DNA of 64,000 bases from Brevibacillus_D fluminis_A (GTDB lineage: Bacteria > Bacillota > Bacilli > Brevibacillales > Brevibacillaceae): contig NZ_CM125436.1 in the NCBI RefSeq assembly GCF_052072235.1, positions 2,660,001 through 2,724,000 on the forward strand, written 5' to 3'. The notes under the pieces were generated by a model. It saw only the letters and a program-made list of their open reading frames with translations. It was not told where the DNA came from and did not search any database. This document shows positions 48,879-55,620 of the stretch, piece by piece (the first letter of the stretch is position 1; each line of letters begins with the position of its first letter). Both the position numbers and the translations under genes were made by a program.

Positions 48879-49739
48879 ATGAAAAAGCACTTGCGCATCG
48901 GCCAGATTTCCTACAGCAACACGCTGCCTGTCTATCTGTTTTTTGACCAGGAACGGTTTTGCGACCGCATCGATTTTTTTCAGCAAGTTCCAGCCCAGCT
49001 AAACCGCGAGATGGCCGCAGGCAACATTGATGTCGGCCCCATCTCGTCGTTCAGCTATGGCGAGCATGCTGACGATTATTTCGCGTTGCCGGGCCTTTCG
49101 GTAACGGCAGACGGGAAAGTGCGCTCCATCTATTTGTTCAGCAAGCGTCCGATCGAAGAACTGGACGGCGCGACGGTTTCGCTCACCAATACGTCTGCGA
49201 CGTCCGTCAATCTGCTGAAAATCATCTTGCAAAAGTTTTTGGGCCTACAGGTCAGCTACAAGACCGAAGAGCCGGATTTGCAGACGATGATGCAGCATGC
49301 AGATGCCTGTTTATTGATCGGGGATGACGCCTTGCTTGCATACCGCAACCACAAAGAGTACCATGTATATGATCTGGCGGAACTGTGGAAAAACGAGACC
49401 GGATACCCGATGACGTTTGCTGTCTGGGCGGTGCGCAAGGCGGCGATCGAGGAAAACGCCGCGCTGCTTGCGGATGTGCACGCTGCTTTTTTGGCCAGCA
49501 AAACGAAAAGCCTGGAGCAGTTCGATCGTCTGATTGCAGGGGCGATCGCGCGATACGGCGGCGATGCTGAAGGTTGGGACGTTTACTTCCGCGGCTTGTC
49601 CTACCATTTCACGGAGCAGGACCGCAAAGGGTTGGAACATTATTTTCAATGTGCATACGAAATGGGGCTTTTGCCTTCACCGGTAAAAGTGACGCTATGG
49701 GACGGTACTGCCCATTCGAAAACGACGATAACGAATTAG
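48879..49739 (+). CDS. mqnA: Chorismate dehydratase MqnA
   Basis: First committed enzyme of futalosine menaquinone synthesis, converting chorismate to 3-enolpyruvylbenzoate. 286 aa, periplasmic-binding-protein fold, starting R-I-G-Q-I-S-Y-S-N-T-L-P. It contains G-P-I-S-S-F-S-Y and L-L-I-G-D-D-A-L. GGGGGGAG precedes the ATG. Its substrate is supplied by aroC, 3.8 kb downstream. Confidence 0.93.
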   Translation: MKKHLRIGQISYSNTLPVYLFFDQERFCDRIDFFQQVPAQLNREMAAGNIDVGPISSFSYGEHADDYFALPGLSVTADGKVRSIYLFSKRPIEELDGATVSLTNTSATSVNLLKIILQKFLGLQVSYKTEEPDLQTMMQHADACLLIGDDALLAYRNHKEYHVYDLAELWKNETGYPMTFAVWAVRKAAIEENAALLADVHAAFLASKTKSLEQFDRLIAGAIARYGGDAEGWDVYFRGLSYHFTEQDRKGLEHYFQCAYEMGLLPSPVKVTLWDGTAHSKTTITN

Positions 49740-49749
49740 GTGTGGATGA

Positions 49750-50715
49750 ATGAACCTTGTTGATATCTATCTCCAATTAAAAGGTGATGTGCAATATATT
49801 GAAAAAGAGCTGGAGCGTGCGATCGATACGTCGTACGACGAGATGTACAAATCGTCGACCCATCTCTTGAAGGCAGGGGGCAAGCGGATTCGCCCTGTTT
49901 TTGTGCTCCTCGGCGGCAAGTGGGGAAACTACGACCTGGAAAAGCTCAAACGCGTCGCGGTACCGCTTGAGCTGATCCACATGGCGACGTTGGTGCATGA
50001 TGACGTGGTCGATGACTCGATGACGCGCCGCGGCAGCCAGACGGTCCGGGCAAAATGGGACAACAAGGTTGCGATGTATGCGGGCGACTATATTTTTGCC
50101 AAAGCGCTGCAAATCGCGTCCGAGCTGACCAACCCGCAGATCCACCAGATTTTGGCCAAGGCGATCAATGAAATGTGCAAAGGCGAGATCGAGCAGGTTC
50201 GCGACTTGTTCAATTTCGATCAAGGGCTGAAAAACTATTTGCGCCGGATCAAGCGGAAGACGGCGTTGCTGATCGCGATTTCCTGCCAGCTGGGCGCTGT
50301 CGCCTCGGATGCGTCGCCTGATATTGTGCGCCGCATGTTTTTGTACGGCTATAATGTGGGCATGGCATTCCAGATTACCGATGATATTCTCGATTTCACC
50401 GGGACGGAAAAACAGCTGGGCAAACCTGCGGGAAGCGACCTGCGCCAAGGCAATGTTACACTACCGACACTCTACAGCATTTCGGTCGGGAAAGACCGGG
50501 AGCAGCTTCAGGCCTGGATTCGCGACAATACGCTGACCGATCACATGGACGAGGCGATCAACCTCATCCGCAAAGGGGAAGGCATCGCTTATGCCAACCA
50601 GTTGGCTGAACGCTACATTGCGCGTGCCTGCGAACAGTTGGAGCCATTGCCGGCGGGCAAAACGAAAAAGTCTTTGCTTGAGATCGGACATTACATCATT
50701 GGCCGAAAATTCTAA
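49750..50715 (+). CDS. hepT: Heptaprenyl diphosphate synthase component 2
   Basis: 321-aa catalytic prenyl synthase subunit. First aspartate-rich motif D84-D-V-V-D88, second D-D-I-L-D near 211; K-R-I-R-P binds IPP. It forms a heterodimer with HepS. Last gene of the menaquinone block; an ndk promoter starts right after it. Confidence 0.95.
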   Translation: MNLVDIYLQLKGDVQYIEKELERAIDTSYDEMYKSSTHLLKAGGKRIRPVFVLLGGKWGNYDLEKLKRVAVPLELIHMATLVHDDVVDDSMTRRGSQTVRAKWDNKVAMYAGDYIFAKALQIASELTNPQIHQILAKAINEMCKGEIEQVRDLFNFDQGLKNYLRRIKRKTALLIAISCQLGAVASDASPDIVRRMFLYGYNVGMAFQITDDILDFTGTEKQLGKPAGSDLRQGNVTLPTLYSISVGKDREQLQAWIRDNTLTDHMDEAINLIRKGEGIAYANQLAERYIARACEQLEPLPAGKTKKSLLEIGHYIIGRKF

Positions 50716-50718
50716 GGG

Positions 50719-50747
50719 TTGCTTGGCAGCGCCAGTTTTGATACAAT
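50719..50747 (+). promoter_or_regulatory. ndk promoter
   Basis: TTGCTT (50719-50724), 17-bp spacer, TACAAT (50742-50747) with TG one base upstream. Confidence 0.75.
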
Positions 50748-50799
50748 TCACGTTGGCGTTATTCGCAAAAAATACATATGCAAGACGGAGGCTACACAA

Positions 50800-51243
50800 A
50801 TGGAAAAAACATTTATCATGATTAAACCTGACGGTGTACAACGCAATCTGATTGGCGAAATCGTTGCTCGCTTCGAGAAAAAAGGCTTCACACTGGTTGG
50901 CGGCAAACTGATGAGCGTAAGCCGCGAGCTGGCTGAACAACACTATGCAGAGCACAAAGAGCGTCCTTTCTTTGGCGAACTGGTAGACTTCATCACGTCC
51001 GGCCCTGTATTCGCAATGGTATGGCAAGGTAACAACGTCATCGCAACCGCTCGCAACATGATGGGTAAAACAAACCCAGTTGACGCAGCTCCTGGCACCA
51101 TCCGTGGCGATTTCGCTGTTTCCGTAGGTATGAACATCATCCACGGTTCCGACTCCCCAGAAAGCGCTGAGCGTGAAATCGGCCTGTGGTTTGGTCAAGA
51201 TGAGCTTGTTTCCTTCGAGAAAACAATCCAACGCTGGATCTAA
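50800..51243 (+). CDS. ndk: Nucleoside diphosphate kinase
   Basis: 147 aa. It balances NTP pools; the phosphohistidine is H115 in N-I-I-H-G-S-D-S. The N-terminal F-I-M-I-K-P-D-G-V-Q-R is canonical. ATG 50800 lies 8 bases after ACGGAGG. Own promoter and terminator. Confidence 0.97.
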   Translation: MEKTFIMIKPDGVQRNLIGEIVARFEKKGFTLVGGKLMSVSRELAEQHYAEHKERPFFGELVDFITSGPVFAMVWQGNNVIATARNMMGKTNPVDAAPGTIRGDFAVSVGMNIIHGSDSPESAEREIGLWFGQDELVSFEKTIQRWI

Positions 51244-51264
51244 TCAATCGTTCAATATATCGAC

Positions 51265-51293
51265 AAAGACTCCCATTCCGGGAGTCTTTTTTT
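51265..51293 (+). terminator. Terminator after ndk
   Basis: AAAGACTCCC (51265-51274) pairs perfectly with GGGAGTCTTT (51280-51289), and T continues to 51293. Confidence 0.92.
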
Positions 51294-51378
51294 GTCAAAA
51301 TGGCAGGAGAAATGACGATGAGAGGCGAAATCGCATCTACAGGATATGGAATGAATGCTGGGGGGAGCAAGTAACTGG

Positions 51379-52158
51379 ATGGAAGATCGAGATTTTCTAC
51401 AATTTATTGCTAGTGTCAAACAAAAAACAGGTATCGACCTCGCTTTGTACAAGGAGGCGCAAATGAAGCGCCGCCTCACATCCCTCCGTCTCAAACGAGG
51501 CTATCAAAGTTTTGCGAGCTATTTCGATGCCATTGCAAAAGACAAAGAACTGTTTTATGAGTTTCTGGATCGGATGACGATCAATGTCTCCGAATTTTTC
51601 CGCAATCCGAGCCGATGGGACGTGCTGGAGAAGAAAATTTTGCCGCGTCTTTCCAAAACGTCGCGCCGCCTGAAATGCTGGAGTGCTGCGTGCTCGACAG
51701 GCGAGGAACCATACACGCTTGCGCTCATTTTGCTGCGCAATCAGCTATTGCGGGAGGCGACGGTCATCGCTTCCGATATTGATGAAGGGGCACTGATCAA
51801 AGCCAAGCAAGGGGTTTATACGGATCGATCCTTGCAAGACTGCCCGAAAGATTTGCTCGGCAAATACTTTGTCAAAGATTCGCTCAGCTATCGGATCGCC
51901 GATGAGGTGAAAAATCCGATCCAGTTCAAAAAGCACAACTTGCTGGCGGAGCCATTTGATAGCGGATTTGACTTGATCATTTGCCGAAATGTGATGATAT
52001 ACTTTACAGAAGAGGCGAAGCATGAGCTGTACCACAAGTTCAGCCGAGCCCTCAAGCCGGGCGGCGTCCTGTTCGTTGGCAGCACCGAGCAGATTTTTCA
52101 GCCGCAGCAGTATCAATTTGAGGTGGAAGATACATTTTTTTACCGAAAAATCGAGTAA
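51379..52158 (+). CDS. cheR: Chemotaxis methyltransferase CheR
   Basis: Methylates glutamates of chemoreceptors using SAM. 259 aa. The N-terminal helical domain has L-Y-K-E-A-Q-M-K-R-R-L, the SAM site is A-A-C-S-T-G-E-E-P-Y and the catalytic region is I-C-R-N-V-M-I-Y-F. ATG 51379 matches family length; an in-frame ATG at 51355 would add eight residues. It stands alone, as in B. subtilis before aroF. Confidence 0.95.
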   Translation: MEDRDFLQFIASVKQKTGIDLALYKEAQMKRRLTSLRLKRGYQSFASYFDAIAKDKELFYEFLDRMTINVSEFFRNPSRWDVLEKKILPRLSKTSRRLKCWSAACSTGEEPYTLALILLRNQLLREATVIASDIDEGALIKAKQGVYTDRSLQDCPKDLLGKYFVKDSLSYRIADEVKNPIQFKKHNLLAEPFDSGFDLIICRNVMIYFTEEAKHELYHKFSRALKPGGVLFVGSTEQIFQPQQYQFEVEDTFFYRKIE

Positions 52159-52284
52159 ATCCAATGCGCGGAAGTATATACCTCCAAGAACTTTCCAAAA
52201 ATAAGAAGACCGAGACATTTTTTTATAGAGTGGAAGCGGCTCGCTTGCGAATGGGCTCGCCAAGTCTTCAAGGGGGGTTTTTCA

Positions 52285-52428
52285 TTGGATAAACAAAAAG
52301 TCATCGAAGCGTACCGGCGCGGGTTGATTACCTTGCAAGAGTGCGGTCAAATTTTGGGCGCGGATAAAACGCAGCTGCATGATCTGCTGATGGTTGACCG
52401 CTTCCAGCGTCCGGTCCAGACGAACTGA
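52285..52428 (+). CDS. Small 47-aa protein, unknown
   Basis: TTG at 52285 lies after AAGGGGGG with good spacing and opens 47 codons to TGA 52426-52428. The peptide reads as two helices (K-V-I-E-A-Y-R-R-G and T-L-Q-E-C-G-Q-I-L-G), then D-L-L. That resembles a short helix-turn-helix-like unit, but I know no named family. A perfect terminator follows, which strengthens it as a real unit. Confidence 0.6.
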   Translation: MDKQKVIEAYRRGLITLQECGQILGADKTQLHDLLMVDRFQRPVQTN

Positions 52429-52436
52429 AATAAGGC

Positions 52437-52466
52437 AAATGCTTCTCCATTTCGAGAAGCATTTTT
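52437..52466 (+). terminator. Terminator after the 47-aa gene
   Basis: AAATGCTTCTC (52437-52447) pairs with GAGAAGCATTT (52454-52464) around CATTTC, with T continuing to 52466. Confidence 0.9.
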
Positions 52467-52490
52467 GTTTTCTGGATGAAAACGGAGCCA

Positions 52491-52524
52491 GCGCCAAAAA
52501 GCATAGCGCAGCCAAGTTTTCTAA
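52491..52524. repeat. 34-bp direct repeat, copy 1
   Basis: Starts GCGCCAAAAAGCATAGCGC and ends CCAAGTTTTCTAA. It is identical to copy 2 at 33 of 34 positions, 86 bp upstream of it. Noncoding. Confidence 0.9.
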
Positions 52525-52528
52525 TACA

Positions 52529-52554
52529 GATCGGAATCTGAGACGATTCCGATC
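52529..52554. repeat. Perfect 10-bp inverted repeat between the direct repeats
   Basis: GATCGGAATC (52529-52538) and GATTCCGATC (52545-52554) with a 6-base loop, centred between the two 34-bp repeats. No T tract follows, so it is not a terminator. Confidence 0.85.
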
Positions 52555-52576
52555 CAGTATAAGCACAACTAAGGCC

Positions 52577-52610
52577 GCGCCCAAAAGCATAGCGCAGCCA
52601 AGTTTTCTAA
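52577..52610. repeat. 34-bp direct repeat, copy 2
   Basis: Starts GCGCCCAAAAGCATAGCGC; the single difference from copy 1 is C for A at position 6. It ends 8 bp before the putative aroC -35. Confidence 0.9.
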
Positions 52611-52617
52611 ATAGCAG

Positions 52618-52647
52618 TTTTCATCACGCTGACAGGTGTGATATGAT
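52618..52647 (+). promoter_or_regulatory. Probable aroC promoter
   Basis: TATGAT (52642-52647) with TGA upstream as extended -10; the -35 (TTTTCA/TTTCAT, 52618-52624) is weak. ATCAC/GTGAT half-sites flank the spacer, so an operator may overlap it. Confidence 0.45.
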
Positions 52648-52695
52648 AACGCTTAAAAGCATTAAAGGGTATGCAGAGGGTAGGAGGAGAAAGTA

Positions 52696-53856
52696 ATGAG
52701 ATACTTAACAGCAGGGGAATCCCACGGACCACAGCTGACCGCGATCATTGAAGGGGTTCCAAGCAACCTGCCGTTTTCTGTGGAGAAAATCAACTTCCAA
52801 TTGGAGCGGCGTCAAAAAGGACACGGCCGCGGCCGAAGAATGCAAATCGAAAAAGACCAGGTGAAGGTGCTGTCCGGGGTAAGACACGGCTTGACGACAG
52901 GCGCGCCGATTACACTGGTCGTTGAAAATAAAGACTGGACCCATTGGCAAAACATCATGAGCGTGGAACCGGTGGAAGAGGGCGAAGCCCGTCGCCGCGT
53001 ATCCCGCCCGCGCCCGGGTCATGCGGACTTGAACGGTGCGATCAAATACCATCAGCGCGATATGCGCAACATCCTCGAGCGTTCCAGCGCACGGGAAACG
53101 ACGATGCGTGTAGCGGTTGGAGCGGTTGCTCGTCAGCTGCTCGAAGCTTTTGGCATTCAGGTTGCCGGACAGGTGACGCAAATCGGAGAGGTAGTAGCGG
53201 AGCGAATCGAGCTGCCGATCGAAGAACAGATCGAGATTACCGAAAACTCTCCGGTTCGCTGCCTGGACAAAAACGCGGAGCCAAAAATGATGCAGCTGAT
53301 CGACAAGGCGAAAGAAGACGGAGATTCCTTGGGCGGTATCGTAGAGGTCCGTGTGGAAGGCTTGCCGATCGGTCTTGGCAGCCATGTGCAGTGGGATCGC
53401 AAGCTTGATGGTCGTCTCGCACAAGCGGTTTTGAGCATCCAAGCGTTTAAAGGCGTCGAAATCGGAATCGGGTTCGAAGCAGCGGGCAAGCCTGGATCGC
53501 AAGTACACGATGAAATCGTTTGGTCCGAGGAAAACGGCTATACGCGCAGCACCAACCGCGCAGGCGGTTTGGAAGGCGGTATGACCAATGGCATGCCGTT
53601 GATCGTGCGCGGCGTGATGAAGCCAATCCCGACGCTGTACAAGCCGCTCATGAGCGTGGACATCGATACCAAGGAACCGTTCTCGGCGAGCATCGAGCGT
53701 TCGGACAGCTGCGCTGTGCCTGCGGCAAGCGTGGTGGCAGAGGCGGCGGTCGCATTTGAGATCGCGCGGGCGATGTGCGAAAAGTTCCCGTCTGACTCGC
53801 TGGAGGACATGCTGGAGAATGTTGCGCAATACAAAGCGTACACGGAGCGATTCTAA
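52696..53856 (+). CDS. aroC: Chorismate synthase
   Basis: FMN-dependent last step to chorismate (named aroF in B. subtilis). 386 aa with R-Y-L-T-A-G-E-S-H-G-P, R-R-Q-x-G-x-G-R-G-R-R-M and the R-S-D-S-C-A-V-P-A block. AGGAGGAG precedes the ATG. It heads the aro-trp supraoperon; its TAA overlaps the aroB ATG. Confidence 0.97.
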   Translation: MRYLTAGESHGPQLTAIIEGVPSNLPFSVEKINFQLERRQKGHGRGRRMQIEKDQVKVLSGVRHGLTTGAPITLVVENKDWTHWQNIMSVEPVEEGEARRRVSRPRPGHADLNGAIKYHQRDMRNILERSSARETTMRVAVGAVARQLLEAFGIQVAGQVTQIGEVVAERIELPIEEQIEITENSPVRCLDKNAEPKMMQLIDKAKEDGDSLGGIVEVRVEGLPIGLGSHVQWDRKLDGRLAQAVLSIQAFKGVEIGIGFEAAGKPGSQVHDEIVWSEENGYTRSTNRAGGLEGGMTNGMPLIVRGVMKPIPTLYKPLMSVDIDTKEPFSASIERSDSCAVPAASVVAEAAVAFEIARAMCEKFPSDSLEDMLENVAQYKAYTERF

Positions 53857-54962
53857 TGATGAAAACATTGCGTGTAGAACTGGGAGAGCGTTCGTATCCG
53901 ATTCATATCGGCAAACAGTTGTTGAGCCGCGTGCCCGCGTTTTTGGCAGAAGCTGGCGTGACCGGTAAACAAATGCTGTATGTCATCACCGATGAAAACG
54001 TGGCTCCGCTTTATTTGGAGCCCCTCTTGCAATCATTGCGTGAATCAGGTTACACGGTGCATTCATCCGTTGTGGCTGGCGGCGAACAGGCAAAGAGCTT
54101 CCATGTGTTTGAACGCGTAATGGGTGAAGTCATTGCGGCAGGGTTGGACCGGAAATCGGTCATTTTGGCGCTGGGTGGCGGCGTGGTCGGCGATTTGTCC
54201 GGCTTCGTCGCGGCCTCTTTCATGCGCGGGATTCCGTTCATCCAGCTGCCCACCACGCTTCTTGCCCATGACAGCTCCGTAGGCGGTAAAGTGGCGATCA
54301 ATCACAAGCTGGGGAAAAACTTGATCGGTGCCTTCCACCAGCCGCTCGCGGTCATCTATGATACCGATACGCTGACAACCTTGCCGAAACGCGAGGTCGC
54401 GGCAGGATTTGCCGAAGTGGTCAAGCACGGGTTGATTTCGTCCGAAGAATTCGTAGCCTGGCTTGAAGAACATGCCCAAGCGCTGAATCAGCTGGAGCCG
54501 GAATTGATCGCGACGGCCATCGAGCGCGGCTGTGCGATCAAGGCGCAAATCGTCTCTGAGGACGAAACCGAGCAGGACACCCGTGCGCTGCTGAATTTGG
54601 GCCATACGTTCGGACATGCCTTTGAAGCGATTGCGGCGTATTCCCAGCTCAATCATGGCGAAGCGATTTCGATCGGCATGGGGCTGGCAGCGGAGCTGGC
54701 TGAAAAGATGGGATTGTGCGAGCAAGGTGTAAGCGAGCGGACCAAGCGGCTGCTGGCTCGTTATCATCTGCCGACGGAATGGCCGGACGGATTCGATCCA
54801 CTTGACGTATTGGAAGCGATGCGCAGAGACAAAAAAGGCGTCGCGGGCCGGTTCAACCTGATAGTGCCACGAACAATCGGAAAAGTAGAAATCGTAAAAA
54901 ACGTGGATGAAGCGTTGATCTTGCAGGTGATGCGCGAATCAGCGGGGAGGAGACAGAAATGA
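53856..54962 (+). CDS. aroB: 3-dehydroquinate synthase
   Basis: 368 aa, NAD- and zinc-dependent second step of the shikimate pathway. G-G-G-V-V-G-D-L-S-G-F-V-A-A binds NAD; E-V-V-K-H-G, and the H in G-H-T-F-G-H-A, supply metal ligands. ATG 53856 overlaps the aroC stop; ATG 53859 is also possible. Its stop overlaps aroH (ATGA). Confidence 0.96.
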   Translation: MMKTLRVELGERSYPIHIGKQLLSRVPAFLAEAGVTGKQMLYVITDENVAPLYLEPLLQSLRESGYTVHSSVVAGGEQAKSFHVFERVMGEVIAAGLDRKSVILALGGGVVGDLSGFVAASFMRGIPFIQLPTTLLAHDSSVGGKVAINHKLGKNLIGAFHQPLAVIYDTDTLTTLPKREVAAGFAEVVKHGLISSEEFVAWLEEHAQALNQLEPELIATAIERGCAIKAQIVSEDETEQDTRALLNLGHTFGHAFEAIAAYSQLNHGEAISIGMGLAAELAEKMGLCEQGVSERTKRLLARYHLPTEWPDGFDPLDVLEAMRRDKKGVAGRFNLIVPRTIGKVEIVKNVDEALILQVMRESAGRRQK

Positions 54963-55327
54963 GCGTTAGGGCGGTAAGAGGAGCCATCACGGTGGAAACC
55001 AACAGCGCGGAAGAGATTTGGTCGGCGACAGAGGAACTGGTGCGTGAAATCGTCGCAAGAAACGAGCTGAACGTAGACGATATTGCCAGCGTGCTGTTTA
55101 CAACGACCGAGGACTTGAATGCTGCGTTTCCTGCCAAGGGCGCACGCAACCTGGAAGGGTGGGAGGATGTGCCGCTCACCTGTGCGCAAGAGATTCCGGT
55201 TCCTGGCAGCTTGCCACGTTGCATCCGCGTGATGATGCACATCAACACGGAAAAAGGCAACAAGGACATCCATCACGTATTTTTGCGTGAAGCGGTGAAG
55301 CTGCGCCCGGATTTGGCAAATCGTTAG
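54959..55327 (+). CDS. aroH: Chorismate mutase, AroH type
   Basis: 122-aa trimeric monofunctional enzyme making prephenate. R7 (R-G-A), F-T-T-T-E-D-L, C-A-Q-E and the late C-I-R-V-M-M-H correspond to B. subtilis AroH active-site residues. It starts inside the aroB stop and is followed by the trp promoter and leader. Confidence 0.96.
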   Translation: MSVRAVRGAITVETNSAEEIWSATEELVREIVARNELNVDDIASVLFTTTEDLNAAFPAKGARNLEGWEDVPLTCAQEIPVPGSLPRCIRVMMHINTEKGNKDIHHVFLREAVKLRPDLANR

Positions 55328-55356
55328 TTGACTTTTCACGTGCCCTTGGATAAGAT
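55328..55356 (+). promoter_or_regulatory. trp operon promoter
   Basis: TTGACT (55328-55333), exact 17-bp spacer, TAAGAT (55351-55356), starting directly after the aroH stop. Transcription should begin near 55362, giving a leader of about 260 nt. Confidence 0.85.
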
Positions 55357-55381
55357 AATAACCAATCGTTACTTAGCTTTT

Positions 55382-55454
55382 TAGAGTAGAGTGTTTGAGC
55401 AGAGTTCAGTTGAGAAGAGTCAGGTTGAGTAGAGATGAGAAGAGGAGAAGCTAG
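55382..55454 (+). promoter_or_regulatory. TRAP binding site: (G/U)AG triplets on a 5-nt register
   Basis: Counting in steps of five from 55382, GAG or TAG occurs at 55382, 55387, 55397, 55402, 55412, 55417, 55427, 55432, 55437, 55442 and 55452: exactly eleven. CAG is at 55407, and three positions miss (55392, 55422, 55447). TRAP is an 11-mer that binds (G/U)AG repeats separated by two or three bases, so this is its target. The last triplet lies in the antiterminator stem. Confidence 0.95.
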
Positions 55455-55482
55455 GTTTTATAGGCACGGTCTATAAATCCAG
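55451..55482 (+). promoter_or_regulatory. trp antiterminator hairpin
   Basis: CTAGGTTTTATAG (55451-55463) pairs with CTATAAATCCAG (55471-55482) over eleven pairs with one bulge and one mismatch, loop GCACGGT. The 5' arm contains the last TRAP triplet and the 3' arm overlaps the terminator, so the two structures are mutually exclusive. Bound TRAP would block it and favour termination. Confidence 0.8.
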
Positions 55483-55502
55483 GGTTCGCCCTGGATTTTT
55501 TT
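55475..55502 (+). terminator. trp leader terminator (attenuator)
   Basis: AAATCCAGGG (55475-55484) pairs perfectly with CCCTGGATTT (55489-55498) around a TTCG tetraloop, followed by T to 55502. Confidence 0.95.
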
Positions 55503-55587
55503 GCATTTTCGTGCGGCAAGGCTCGCCATGCGCTTGTATGGCAACGCATTGCATGTCACACTTTCCGCTTTCCCCTCATCCTCCAAC

Positions 55588-55611
55588 CCTCTTCCGTACA
55601 AAACGAAGAGG
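55588..55611 (+). promoter_or_regulatory. Hairpin sequestering the trpE ribosome binding site
   Basis: CCTCTTC (55588-55594) pairs perfectly with GAAGAGG (55605-55611), whose GAGG is the trpE SD (start at 55621). In B. subtilis TRAP binding also represses trpE translation through such an SD-blocking hairpin; the same is inferred here. Confidence 0.75.
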
Positions 55612-55620
55612 TGATTTGTC

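Noticed and set aside
52526..52538. Sequence resembling a sequencing-adapter start (AGATCGGAA)
   Set aside because: It continues as a perfect genomic inverted repeat and lies inside a consistent intergenic region; nothing indicates contamination.
55342..55350. CCCTTGGAT as partner of the trp terminator 5' arm
   Set aside because: It is complementary with one bulge, but lies between the -35 and -10 of the trp promoter and so is upstream of the transcript.
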